Below, in pieces: positions 19,044 to 27,615 of a stretch of 64,000 nucleotides of DNA. Under the pieces are notes generated by a model that was not told the origin of the DNA, ran no database searches, and saw only the letters and a program-made list of their open reading frames with translations. Every line of letters begins with the position of its first letter. The first letter of the stretch is position 1. Source of the stretch: Desulfobacter vibrioformis DSM 8776 (GTDB taxonomy: Bacteria; Desulfobacterota; Desulfobacteria; Desulfobacterales; Desulfobacteraceae); the NCBI RefSeq assembly GCF_000745975.1, contig NZ_KN050796.1:1-64000 (forward strand), written 5' to 3'. Made by a program: the position numbers and the translations under genes.

Positions 19044-19679
19044 TCAGTTCATATCAATTGATGTCTGTGGCGTGAAATCCGTCATGGTGTTGGCGTCATC
19101 GGACTTATAGCTTTTCCCTGAACCGGATCCGGCCTGGGCCGAATAGGCTATGGCGGATCCGCCGTCAAGTACGCTTGACAAGCCTATTTCAATACCGGCG
19201 GTGGCGCCGTCGGCCAAAGTGGCAATGGACGTCAGGTAAATGATATTGTCAGTGTCGTCAAAGACATTAGTGTCATCCTCATTATCCCGGGCCATGACCG
19301 TATACGTGGCAATACTGCCCATGCTTCGATTCTTGATCCAGATAAAGGATTCCTTATCAGACGAATCCGTTTTATAGTCAACACTTTCCACCCCGGACTG
19401 GGAAGCGGACAGCACCACATCCCAGTCAGTGGCCCCGGTGCTTACAAATGCATTTTTCATGGCATTCATCATAATGATTTTGCCGTGTTCAATCCCTGCG
19501 TCCGCAGCAAAAAAAGCGCGTTGCCGGTTTTTTTCCGAGGTTGAAATCATGGTTTCAATGGTTGCGGTATTGGTGGCGGCAATCCCGATCACAGTTAGAA
19601 GCACAAGGAATATCATGGCGCTGACCAGGGCAAATCCCCCCTGATTCTCTAATGGGCTGTATTTTTTTAATGGATACAT
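19044..19679 (-). CDS. PilX-like minor pilin
   Basis: The N-terminus has the PilX pattern: a leader ending in glycine (ENQGG), then FALVSAMIFLVLLTVIGIAATNTATIE without the usual glutamate at position 5, then EKNRQRAFFAADAGIEHG, which is the conserved PilX_N stretch. Length is 211 residues. GGAGG lies 5 bases upstream of the ATG. It sits between pilW and pilY1, as in other type IV pilus minor-pilin operons, where PilX helps start pilus assembly. Confidence 0.85.
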   Translation of the reverse strand: MYPLKKYSPLENQGGFALVSAMIFLVLLTVIGIAATNTATIETMISTSEKNRQRAFFAADAGIEHGKIIMMNAMKNAFVSTGATDWDVVLSASQSGVESVDYKTDSSDKESFIWIKNRSMGSIATYTVMARDNEDDTNVFDDTDNIIYLTSIATLADGATAGIEIGLSSVLDGGSAIAYSAQAGSGSGKSYKSDDANTMTDFTPQTSIDMN

Positions 19680-19726
19680 AATATCCTCCGGTGTTTTGGG
19701 GCCGTATCTTTAGTTTAATCCGGTTC

Positions 19727-20857
19727 TTACAGATCCAGATTGCGAATTTTCACGGTAAATGACAATACCCTGCGCGAATAATAATCCGGCTGGGTTGCGC
19801 CGGCATGGTCTTCCACAGTTGGTCGCTTGCTGGCAATGCCGTTGTGTTCCCGGGCCGTCCGTCCCACAATAGTAACCCGGGCATACCTGATTTTTGCTTT
19901 ATCAGCACTTGACATCACGCCGCTGACCAGATTGACCTCTTTATACCGGTCCCCAGTGTCTGTAATATTCACGGTATCGTCATTATTATAATCACCGTAG
20001 AATGCCACCTGGATATCCTCTATGTTTTCAGCCACCTTAAAGGCGGTACCATTCTTCTCCCGTCGCAGGTAGTTTTCAGTGTCAACAAAATACCTGATCC
20101 CGAGAAGGGAGTTGGGATTGAAAAAATTGATGGTGCTGTTTGTCGGATAGGTGTTCAGTACTTTATTCTCAAAGCCATTGTATGGATGATTTTGAACTTT
20201 GTCCTCTGTTCCCCCTCCTGTATCCTGGGCCTGGGTGATAAAAACCAAGTCTGACTGGGAACCGTCCGGGGAGGTAATGATCGCCGGATATCCGAAACTG
20301 TCATAGTCTATTCCGTTGCATGAACAGCCGAAACGCCAATCAGAAAAGGGTGATACACCTAAATCTTCCTGAATGTCAGCTTCAGCTGAGCCAGCCGGCA
20401 TTTGAGCTTTGAGAAGAAGCTGGGGCAGTGCATCACAGGCGATGAGGGTGCCGCCTGTGCCGCATCCGCTTGCATCGTCATCCATATAGGTAATGGTGAT
20501 GCTGTCTGTTCCGGGTAATCTGTTGTCTGGATCATCATCTGCTAAATTGTTTTCAAAAAAAATGGCGTCGATCAGGCTGCCGTCAAAAGCCATGCCCCTG
20601 ATACCGTATCCTGCCATCCTCAGGTCTTTTTCAATGTAATACTTGGCGATCCTGACGTTCTGCTGCATCCTGGCCACGTCTTCCTGGATAATGTATGACT
20701 TGTTGCTGGTGTCAAATACGTAAAGAATTCCTGTCAGGATAATGCCTGAGATGGCCAGAGCGACCAGAATTTCCAGGAGAGTGAATCCGTATGACGCCTT
20801 GCAGGTAAAAGGCTTGGTTATGGCCGATCCTGAAGCTGATATAAATTGAGTCGGCAT
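19727..20857 (-). CDS. PilW-like minor pilin
   Basis: A type III signal with a 23-residue leader, cleaved between G and FTLLEILVALAISGIIL; the glutamate at position 5 is present. The conserved region after the helix (MQQNVRIAKYYIEKDLRMAGYG) matches PilW. The C-terminus carries a region (VSGVMSSADKAKIRYARVTIVGRTA) seen in PilW proteins. 376 residues. Probably part of the pilus-tip priming complex with the neighbouring minor pilins. Confidence 0.85.
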   Translation of the reverse strand: MPTQFISASGSAITKPFTCKASYGFTLLEILVALAISGIILTGILYVFDTSNKSYIIQEDVARMQQNVRIAKYYIEKDLRMAGYGIRGMAFDGSLIDAIFFENNLADDDPDNRLPGTDSITITYMDDDASGCGTGGTLIACDALPQLLLKAQMPAGSAEADIQEDLGVSPFSDWRFGCSCNGIDYDSFGYPAIITSPDGSQSDLVFITQAQDTGGGTEDKVQNHPYNGFENKVLNTYPTNSTINFFNPNSLLGIRYFVDTENYLRREKNGTAFKVAENIEDIQVAFYGDYNNDDTVNITDTGDRYKEVNLVSGVMSSADKAKIRYARVTIVGRTAREHNGIASKRPTVEDHAGATQPDYYSRRVLSFTVKIRNLDL

Positions 20858-20864
20858 GGTAATC

Positions 20865-21272
20865 CTATTGCCTCCCGATTATAGTTGCAAAGAAAAGGGA
20901 ATGGGATTTGTTTCCAGATGACCAGGTGACGGTAACGGTAACGGTTTTAAGGCTGGTGGCAGGGGTGTCGGCCTGGACAGTGGTCACCCACTGGTATATG
21001 TCTTCATTGCCCTGTTCGTCTTGAACCTGCGCGTAAGCAACGGATTTATACCCCTCCAGTTTCTTTTCTATCAGTGCGGTGGCCTCTGTGATATGGCTGG
21101 CCTGGCTGTTCCCCTTAATGGCGTCAATCTGCATGACGGCAATGGACAACAGCCCCACACTGAGCACCAGCAGGGCCATCAGTGCTTCAATCAGGGTAAA
21201 GCCGTCACTGCCATTTGCTGCCGTTCCATTTTTTAATGGAAATAAACCCTGTGGATTCCATGCCCACGGCAT
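20865..21272 (-). CDS. PilV-like minor pilin
   Basis: A prepilin with leader ending in NGSDG, then FTLIEALMALLVLSVGLLSIAVMQ, followed by the PilV-type stretch ITEATALIEKKLEGYK. The frame is open further upstream, but the ATG at 21272 (MPWAWNP) gives a 24-residue leader and overlaps the fimT stop, fitting translational coupling; the Shine-Dalgarno is weak, so the start is not certain. About 135 residues. Confidence 0.8.
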   Translation of the reverse strand: MPWAWNPQGLFPLKNGTAANGSDGFTLIEALMALLVLSVGLLSIAVMQIDAIKGNSQASHITEATALIEKKLEGYKSVAYAQVQDEQGNEDIYQWVTTVQADTPATSLKTVTVTVTWSSGNKSHSLFFATIIGRQ

Positions 21273-21750
21273 AGGTGGTTTTTTTATTGTTTTCCAGATA
21301 CACATACCCTGCTGATCCTGATCCTGCGGAGTTAAATATTGCATAATTATCGTTAAAGGTAATATCATCATCACTGAAACTGGTGCCGCCGGCACTCGTG
21401 GCGTCCTTGGATGCACTGCCGTGGCCAAAGGAGACGCCGCTTTTATCGGGAATAGTCACCTCTTTTTCAATGGTGTTCTGGTCAAGGTCCCAGGAGTTGT
21501 CCCCGCCTTTATCCGAACAGATATAATATTTTCCGGCACCCGCATTAAAAACAATGGCCCAGTCTTTGTTCTGCTTTATGGCGTTGAGTTTGGTGTTCTG
21601 CATGTCGGAGTACAACCGGCTTGCCGCATCCTTTAACCTGTAGTTGGCCATAAAGCCGATCAGGTCCGGCATGGCTAATCCTGCTGCAATGCCGATGATG
21701 GCCACAGCAATGAGCAATTCCAGCATGGTAAAACCGGATTGGGGTTTCAT
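21205..21750 (-). CDS. FimT/GspH-like pseudopilin
   Basis: A prepilin with a short 6-residue leader (MKPQSG) and a classic core FTMLELLIAVAIIGIAAGLAMPDL, then a RLKDAASRLYSDMQNTKLNAIKQN helix and a GspH-type C-terminal beta domain. FimT proteins stand first in minor pilin operons and some bind DNA for uptake. 181 residues; the gene begins the operon, and the 366-base AT-rich gap upstream must hold its promoter. Confidence 0.85.
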   Translation of the reverse strand: MKPQSGFTMLELLIAVAIIGIAAGLAMPDLIGFMANYRLKDAASRLYSDMQNTKLNAIKQNKDWAIVFNAGAGKYYICSDKGGDNSWDLDQNTIEKEVTIPDKSGVSFGHGSASKDATSAGGTSFSDDDITFNDNYAIFNSAGSGSAGYVYLENNKKTTYAVGMESTGFISIKKWNGSKWQ

Positions 21751-21954
21751 GGGCCGGCGCTTTCCTTTTCCTTAACAGGGCTTCACTATAAACAAATTTA
21801 AAAATATTAATGCAAGGATGATGCAAACCATATCATTTTTTGGGGCAATTCATGTAAGGTATTCAGTTTAACACAGATAAAGGTAAAACATCATGATTAT
21901 TTAACAAATAATTAGGTATAATAATTGAAAAATTCACAAGTGTTGTATGACTAT

Positions 21955-21976
21955 AAGGTGCGAATTTGTGCATCTT
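21955..21976. promoter_or_regulatory. Operator-like palindrome upstream of hipBA
   Basis: AAGGTGC (21955-21961) and GCATCTT (21970-21976) form an inverted repeat with 8-base spacing and one mismatch. The 8-base spacing equals that of the E. coli HipB operator (TATCC-N8-GGATA), though the bases differ. It lies between fimT and hipB; either gene could be the target. Confidence 0.35.
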
Positions 21977-22057
21977 AACAGGTAAAAATTAATTTAATGT
22001 CATAATATTTGTACTTTATGTGAAGATATTGAATTAAAGGCAAATGCGAGTTATAAT

Positions 22058-22113
22058 GTTACCTAATTAGTATTTTAATTAATAAAAATAGATTAATATA
22101 CACTATAGGTGAC
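22058..22113 (+). promoter_or_regulatory. Inverted repeat flanking the hipB promoter region
   Basis: GTTACCTA at 22058-22065 and TAGGTGAC at 22106-22113 are inverted copies with one mismatch and 40 bases between. The right copy ends 3 bases before the hipB ATG. HipB-type antitoxins repress their own operon, so these may be operator halves. The whole gap 21751-22116 is very AT-rich and holds no gene. Confidence 0.3.
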
Positions 22114-22116
22114 GTT

Positions 22117-22455
22117 ATGGTATTTGAAAAAATGTCTCCGACCGCAATAGTTGAACAATTAGGGGAGAGACTGAAACAAGCAAGGCTGAATGCCGATTTA
22201 ACCCAGGCTGAACTGGCATCAAGAACCGGTTTAAACAGGAGGACGATTCTTAATGCCGAGAAAGGTAATGTCCAACTGAAAAACCTGGTCGCAATCTTGG
22301 TAAGTCTGGGAATGGTAGAGCAAATCAATATGTTTTTACCTGTGCAGGAAATCTCTCCTTTACAACTGGCTAAACTAAAAGGGAAAAAACGGCAACGCGC
22401 TTCGAGGACCCCAAAGAAAAAACGTAAAACCAGAGAAGATGAATCATTATGGTAA
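22117..22455 (+). CDS. hipB: HipB-type antitoxin, XRE-family HTH
   Basis: The first two-thirds is an XRE/Cro helix-turn-helix: LGERLKQARLNADLTQAELASRTGLNRRTILNAEKGN is the typical five-helix start (given here in part). The C-terminus is very basic (GKKRQRASRTPKKKRKTRED), unlike the short beta-strand tail of E. coli HipB. It overlaps hipA by 7 bases. It would neutralise HipA and repress the operon. Base composition is richer in A+T than neighbours, suggesting horizontal gain. Confidence 0.85.
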   Translation: MVFEKMSPTAIVEQLGERLKQARLNADLTQAELASRTGLNRRTILNAEKGNVQLKNLVAILVSLGMVEQINMFLPVQEISPLQLAKLKGKKRQRASRTPKKKRKTREDESLW

Positions 22456-23768
22456 TCGAAGTCGTTAAAGTAAAATATAACGAACATGATGTCGGTGCCG
22501 TCAGTTTCAATACTGAAACAGGTGTTGGCGCATTTGAATATGAGTCTCGTTTTATTCAGTCCGGCATTGAGCTTTCACCTGTAAAAATGCCTTTATCTAA
22601 AAAGATTTATTCATTTCCGGAAAATACCAACGAAACCTTCAAAGGATTACCTGGAATGATCGCAGATTCATTACCCGATGATTTTGGTAATGCTGTGATG
22701 AATGCCTGGATAGCTAGTCAGGGCAAGTCGCCAACAGAGATCACCCCATTGCAGCGTCTTCAATATACTGGAAATCGTGGTATGGGGGCATTAACTTACT
22801 CCCCGTCAATCCAACGCAAAAACCTGAATCGGTCACAACATGTTGATATTCAATCTTTAATTTATATTGCCCAGGAAATTTTGGATAAACGGGAGAAATT
22901 CCAAGTAACCCTTGGTTCACAAGGTCAGGAAGATAAAGAGGCAATGACGGCACTACTATCAGTGGGTATGAGTGCTGGTGGTGCCAGGGCCAAAGCAGTC
23001 CTTGCATTTAATAGAGAGTTTACCCAGGTAAGGTCAGGGCAAACCAATGCACCTAACGGATTTACACATTTCGTAATGAAGTTTGATGGCGTCAGTGAAG
23101 CTCATAAAGGCAAAGAAACATTTGGTGATCCATTAGGGTATGGGACAATGGAGTACGTTTATCATCTCATGGCCAAAGCCTGCGGGATAGACATGATGCC
23201 CTGCCGATTACTGAATGAAGGAAATAGACGTCATTTCATTACCCAGCGGTTTGACCGGAAAGGCAATCAGAAGATACATGTACAAACCTTAAACGGAATT
23301 GCACATGTAGATTACAAGAAGGTCGGCTCGTACTCATATGAAGAATTATTTTCACTTGCAAGGGAGCTGAAATTAGCTCCAGATGATGCAATACAGATAT
23401 TTAAGAGAATGGTTTTCAATATTATTGCACGTAATCATGACGATCATTCTAAAAATTTTGGATATTTGCTTGATAATCAAGACAAATGGCAACTGGCTCC
23501 TGCCTATGATTTAGCATACAGCTACAAGCCGGGAAGCCCTTGGGTAAGCAGTCATTGGATGAAACTCAATGGAAAAAGAGATAACTTTACCCGCGACGAT
23601 TTTTATAGCTTGAAAAAAATAAGCCCCATATTTACCAAACGAAAAATTGATCATATCATTGAAGAAATCACAGAGCACGTTTCAGAATGGAATAACCTGG
23701 CTATTGAACATAGTGTTCCGCAATCATTAATCAAATTAATAAGCAGCAATTTGCGATTAAACATTTAG
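22449..23768 (+). CDS. hipA: HipA-type serine/threonine kinase toxin
   Basis: A full-length HipA (439 residues). The N-terminal couple_hipA domain (about 1-115) includes LPGMIADSLPDDFGN and NRGMGALTYSP. The glycine-rich ATP loop region is SVGMSAGGARAK. The catalytic motif NHDDHSKNFG and the metal-binding APAYDLAYS are intact, so the kinase should be active. Known HipA toxins phosphorylate aminoacyl-tRNA synthetases (GltX in E. coli) and cause dormancy; the target here is unknown. Not a HipBST system, because the N-subdomain is fused. Confidence 0.93.
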   Translation: MVIEVVKVKYNEHDVGAVSFNTETGVGAFEYESRFIQSGIELSPVKMPLSKKIYSFPENTNETFKGLPGMIADSLPDDFGNAVMNAWIASQGKSPTEITPLQRLQYTGNRGMGALTYSPSIQRKNLNRSQHVDIQSLIYIAQEILDKREKFQVTLGSQGQEDKEAMTALLSVGMSAGGARAKAVLAFNREFTQVRSGQTNAPNGFTHFVMKFDGVSEAHKGKETFGDPLGYGTMEYVYHLMAKACGIDMMPCRLLNEGNRRHFITQRFDRKGNQKIHVQTLNGIAHVDYKKVGSYSYEELFSLARELKLAPDDAIQIFKRMVFNIIARNHDDHSKNFGYLLDNQDKWQLAPAYDLAYSYKPGSPWVSSHWMKLNGKRDNFTRDDFYSLKKISPIFTKRKIDHIIEEITEHVSEWNNLAIEHSVPQSLIKLISSNLRLNI

Positions 23769-23902
23769 CAACGCAATCTTAAAAAAGTTTAATCGAAATG
23801 GGGAGACATACTACCGATTCCCAGTTCATCCTTGACAAGGCCTGCACAATACCCTAACCAGATATCTGTAATCGGTTTACTCACCAGCCAAAGGAGTTTG
23901 TT

Positions 23903-25714
23903 ATGGTTCATCCGCCGGACACCCTGAGAAAAAAGGTCCTTCAAAGTGATTGCTGGGATCTGTCCCCCATGTTTCAAACCATCGAGGCGTGGGAGGCGCT
24001 TTTCCGGACACTGGAGAAGAAACTGCCCATTTATGATGATTTCAAGGGCACTCTTGCCCAGGGGCCTGATGCGCTTTTAGCCTGCATTGAATTCGACCAC
24101 AGCGTCGGGCGGGATATGGAGACTTTGTATACATTTGCCCATCTGAAAAACGATGAGGACAAAACCCAGTCGGATAACGAGGGTCTTTCCCAGCGTGCTT
24201 TAAATCTTTACACCCGCATCGGGGAAGCTTCAAGTTTTATTTCGCCGGAAATCGGGGCCATACCAGCTGAGCAGCTGACAGCGCTTTTAGATAAAGACGC
24301 CTTTGCGCCATACCGGTTTTACCTGGAACAGATTATCAGAAACATTCCCCACACCAGAGATGCACAAACCGAACAGCTGCTGGCAATGGCCAGCGAAAGC
24401 CTGGGTGCCCCCCAAAGAATTTTTTCCCAGCTGGACAATGCAGATCTTACTTTCGGTACGGTAAAAAATCCCGCAGGCGATGTGCTGCCTTTGACCCATG
24501 GCAACTTTATCACTTTTCTGGGAAATAAAGACAGAAATTTTCGCAAAACAGTCTTTGATCAATATTACCAGACCTACCATGACCACAGACACACCATGGC
24601 TGCTACCTTATCAGCCTCAGTAAAAAAGGATCTGTTCTGGGCAAGGGCCAGGCAGTTTGATTCGGCACGAAAGGCTGCCCTGTTTGCGGACAATGTTCCG
24701 GAAGATGTCTACGACAACCTGATTCTCAATGTGAAAAAAGCATTCTCACCCCTTTACCGATACCTTGATTTCAGGAAACAGGCCCTGGGCGTTGACGAAC
24801 TGCACATGTACGACACCTATGTGCAGCTTGTACCTGATATTGATTTTCACATGGACTATGAACAGGCGGTTGTTACCTGCATTGAGGCCCTTGCGCCCCT
24901 GGGCCGGGACTATTGCCGTACCCTGGAGCAGGGCCTGCTTAAGGGCTGGGTGGACAGATACGAAAACAAAGGAAAACGAAGCGGGGCCTACTCTTCGGGA
25001 TGTTACGATTCCAACCCCTATATCCTGCTCAACTATGATCCGGATTCCATTAACAGCCTGTTCACACTGATTCACGAGGCAGGGCATTCCATGCATACCT
25101 TTCTTGCCAACAAAGCCCAGCCCTATCCCACCCACGGCTATACGATTTTTGTGGCCGAGGTGGCCTCAACCCTCAATGAAATACTTCTGGCCCGGCATCT
25201 TCTGGAAAAATACAGGGATGACCCAAAAATGAAGGCCTATATACTGAACCGGGAAATTGACAATATCCGGGGCACATTTTTCCGCCAGACCATGTTTGCC
25301 GAATTTGAACATATCATCCATACGCGTTCAGGTGAAAACCAGGCCCTCACCATTGAAACGTTCACATCCGTGTATAAAGGGCTTTTATCTGTATATTTCG
25401 GCGATAAAATGGTCATTGACGAAGCCCTTACCCTGGAATGCCTGCGCATCCCCCACTTTTATTCGTCCTTTTACGTTTATAAATATGCCACGGGTCTGGC
25501 GGCAGCCCTTGGCATTGCCCGGCGGATAACAGACAAGGGCAAACCTGCCGTGGACGATTACCTTGCCTTTCTCAAACTCGGGGGATCCATGTTTCCCATT
25601 GATGAACTCCGGGTGGCGGGTGTGGACATGGCTGATATTGCCCCTGTGCAGGCAGCCGCATCCCACTTTGAATCACGGATCAGCGAACTGGAAACCCTGT
25701 GGCAGTCCATTTAG
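23903..25714 (+). CDS. pepF: Oligoendopeptidase F, M3 family
   Basis: A cytoplasmic zinc metallopeptidase cleaving oligopeptides. The zinc motif HEAGHSMHTFL has the two histidines and the glutamate, and the third ligand lies in AEVASTLNEILL. The long helical N-terminal region and FRQTMFAEFEH are typical. 603 residues, usual for PepF. AAAGGAG stands 7 bases before the ATG. The trmO start overlaps its end. Confidence 0.95.
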   Translation: MVHPPDTLRKKVLQSDCWDLSPMFQTIEAWEALFRTLEKKLPIYDDFKGTLAQGPDALLACIEFDHSVGRDMETLYTFAHLKNDEDKTQSDNEGLSQRALNLYTRIGEASSFISPEIGAIPAEQLTALLDKDAFAPYRFYLEQIIRNIPHTRDAQTEQLLAMASESLGAPQRIFSQLDNADLTFGTVKNPAGDVLPLTHGNFITFLGNKDRNFRKTVFDQYYQTYHDHRHTMAATLSASVKKDLFWARARQFDSARKAALFADNVPEDVYDNLILNVKKAFSPLYRYLDFRKQALGVDELHMYDTYVQLVPDIDFHMDYEQAVVTCIEALAPLGRDYCRTLEQGLLKGWVDRYENKGKRSGAYSSGCYDSNPYILLNYDPDSINSLFTLIHEAGHSMHTFLANKAQPYPTHGYTIFVAEVASTLNEILLARHLLEKYRDDPKMKAYILNREIDNIRGTFFRQTMFAEFEHIIHTRSGENQALTIETFTSVYKGLLSVYFGDKMVIDEALTLECLRIPHFYSSFYVYKYATGLAAALGIARRITDKGKPAVDDYLAFLKLGGSMFPIDELRVAGVDMADIAPVQAAASHFESRISELETLWQSI

Positions 25715-26463
25715 ACCCCGTCCCCATAGAACCCATTGGGGTGATCCATACTTGTTTCAAGGAAAAATTCGGCATTCCCCGGCAGCCCAACCTTGCGGCC
25801 AGGGCTCCGGGGATGCTTGAATTTCTGCCTGAATTTGCAAGGCCCGAGGCTGTAAGAGGACTTGAACAATTTTCCCATATCTGGCTGGTTTTTGTTTTTC
25901 ACAAAGCTGTGAAAAAGGATGGGAAATGGTCTCCCATGGTACGCCCCCCACGTCTTGGGGGGAATAAAAAGGTGGGCGTATTTGCCTCGCGCTCCCCGTT
26001 CCGGCCCAACCCCATCGGCATGTCCTGTGTCCGGTTAGAAGGCATTGAATCTACACCCAAAGGGCCGGTGCTTCACCTGACCGGCGTGGATATCCTGGAT
26101 CAAACCCCTGTTCTGGACATTAAACCTTATCTGCCCTATTCAGACCGGCTGGACACTGCCCGGGACGGTTTTGCACCGGCGCCGGACAACAAGACTTGCC
26201 AGGTCAGTTTTTCGGACACGGCAGGGGCCCAGATCCGGGAAAGGGAAAAGACCATACCCAATCTGCTGACCCTCATTACCCAGGTACTGGAAAATGATCC
26301 CCGGCCCGCTTATTGCATTACTCATTTTCCCAATTTGGAAAGAGACTCCCGGACGGATGTGCCGGAAAAAAATCGTGTATACGGTATCCGGCTGTTTGAC
26401 TTTGATCTCAAATGGCAGGCAGCAGGAAATCAGATCCGGGTGCTTTGTCTGGATCCGGTTTAG
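25699..26463 (+). CDS. trmO: tRNA (adenine-37-N6)-methyltransferase TrmO-like
   Basis: The TsaA/YaeB family methylates N6 of threonylcarbamoyladenosine-37 in tRNA-Thr. Characteristic stretches are EPIGVIHTCFKEKFGIPRQP at the start, SHIWLVFVFH, and ASRSPFRPNPIGMSCV, followed by LTGVDILDQTPVLDIKPYLP. The C-terminal domain with VYGIRLFDFD is present, so it is the long, two-domain form (254 residues). Translation starts at a GTG inside the last codons of pepF. Confidence 0.92.
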   Translation: MAVHLDPVPIEPIGVIHTCFKEKFGIPRQPNLAARAPGMLEFLPEFARPEAVRGLEQFSHIWLVFVFHKAVKKDGKWSPMVRPPRLGGNKKVGVFASRSPFRPNPIGMSCVRLEGIESTPKGPVLHLTGVDILDQTPVLDIKPYLPYSDRLDTARDGFAPAPDNKTCQVSFSDTAGAQIREREKTIPNLLTLITQVLENDPRPAYCITHFPNLERDSRTDVPEKNRVYGIRLFDFDLKWQAAGNQIRVLCLDPV

Positions 26464-26514
26464 GACCGCAGATGAAATAAATAGAATTAAGCGCATCAAC
26501 AGGAGGAACCCTTT

Positions 26515-27345
26515 ATGAAATTGCGAAAAATAACCTCGTTAACCATGTTTCTGTCTTTTCTGCTGCTGATCGTGACCAGCGTTGTTCTCTATGTTGTTCC
26601 CGAGGGACGGGTGGCCTACTGGTCTGACTGGCACTTTATGGGATTAACCAAAACCCTTTGGGGCGATATTCATATCAATCTTGGTGTTCTGTTTCTCATT
26701 TCAGGCCTTTTGCATCTGTACTACAACTGGAAACCCATGGTCACCTATATGAAAAACAGGGCCAAACAGCTTAAGATTTTTACCCCGGATTTTAATATGG
26801 CCCTTGCTGTCACGCTTATTTTCACTTTTGGAACCCTGCTTCATATTCCGCCCATGAGCACCATTCTTGATTTCAGCGCATCTTTCAAGGATGCAGGCGC
26901 CCAAAAATACGGGGAACCCCCTTACGGGCATGCGGAACTCTCCTCTTTGAAACTGTTTGCCAAACGCACCGGTCTTGATATTGAAGTGATCAAACACCAG
27001 CTTCAAAAATCAAATATTGCATTTGGTGATGAATCCTGGACCCTGCTTGACATTGCCCGGGCAAACCACTGCACCCCCAAAGATGTATATGCGGCCATGC
27101 TGCCGCCTGTGAAAACAACCGACGCCACAATTTTTCCTGACCAGCCCTTTCCCGGCATCGGAAGAATGCGTTTAAAGGATCTATGTACCCAGTACAACCT
27201 GGATACCGAAAAAATCATCACCGGCCTTGACGCCAGACAGATTAAGGCTGAGCCGGATCAGACCATCAAGGAAATTGCCGAAGCCAAAGGCATGGAACCC
27301 CAGACACTGTTTGAAGTCATTCACGACGTGGTCACATCATTATAA
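26515..27345 (+). CDS. DUF4405-type integral membrane protein with soluble C-terminal region
   Basis: The first 115 residues contain three hydrophobic segments (SLTMFLSFLLLIVTSVVLYV; HINLGVLFLISGLLHLYYNW; MALAVTLIFTFGTLLHIP) with histidines in or next to them (DWHFMG, DIHINLG, LLHLYY, LLHIP), as in the heme-binding cytochrome b-like DUF4405 family. The remaining 160 residues are soluble and look like repeated helical units (SLKLFAKRTGLDIEVI; LKDLCTQYNLDTEKI; IKEIAEAKGMEPQTLF). AGGAGG precedes the ATG. A redox role in the membrane is plausible but unproven. Confidence 0.7.
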   Translation: MKLRKITSLTMFLSFLLLIVTSVVLYVVPEGRVAYWSDWHFMGLTKTLWGDIHINLGVLFLISGLLHLYYNWKPMVTYMKNRAKQLKIFTPDFNMALAVTLIFTFGTLLHIPPMSTILDFSASFKDAGAQKYGEPPYGHAELSSLKLFAKRTGLDIEVIKHQLQKSNIAFGDESWTLLDIARANHCTPKDVYAAMLPPVKTTDATIFPDQPFPGIGRMRLKDLCTQYNLDTEKIITGLDARQIKAEPDQTIKEIAEAKGMEPQTLFEVIHDVVTSL

Positions 27346-27350
27346 ACATA

Positions 27351-27602
27351 TCAACATATAATGTAGAAGACCAGGTCTTGGGCAAAGGTTTCCCCGCCTT
27401 CCACCATGATCAGGGTCTGGCCGGACCCTTTATCCGATGGCCTGAAATAGCCTGGCAGGCGGGTTCCCTCAAAGGGGATCTCCACAAACCCCAGGGCCGG
27501 GGAAAAAAGAGCACCGCCCTGTGTCATCAGGCGGCGCATTAATAGGGCCAGGGGTAAAAATCGGGGACCATCGGGCAGTATGGAGACCATGTTTTTATCC
27601 AT
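27351..27602 (-). pseudogene. Remnant of an alpha/beta hydrolase
   Basis: The 83-residue product contains VEIPFEGTRLPGYFRP and QTLIMVEGGETFAQDLVFYI, the beta strands and oxyanion-region pattern that open the catalytic domain of FrsA-like alpha/beta hydrolases or acylaminoacyl peptidases. The frame stops right after this, before the nucleophile elbow, and the expected N-terminal helical part is also shortened. Nothing further of the gene is visible downstream. It lies 13 bases after the FRG-domain gene. Best read as a decayed fragment. Confidence 0.6.
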
Positions 27603-27615
27603 TTCAAAGCAAGGA

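Noticed and set aside
22449-23768. HipBST-type tripartite toxin system
   Set aside because: HipA here is full length with its N-subdomain fused, and there is no separate HipS gene.
23789-23977. Minus-strand 62-residue frame between hipA and pepF
   Set aside because: It overlaps the start of pepF, has no ribosome site and resembles no family; probably chance.
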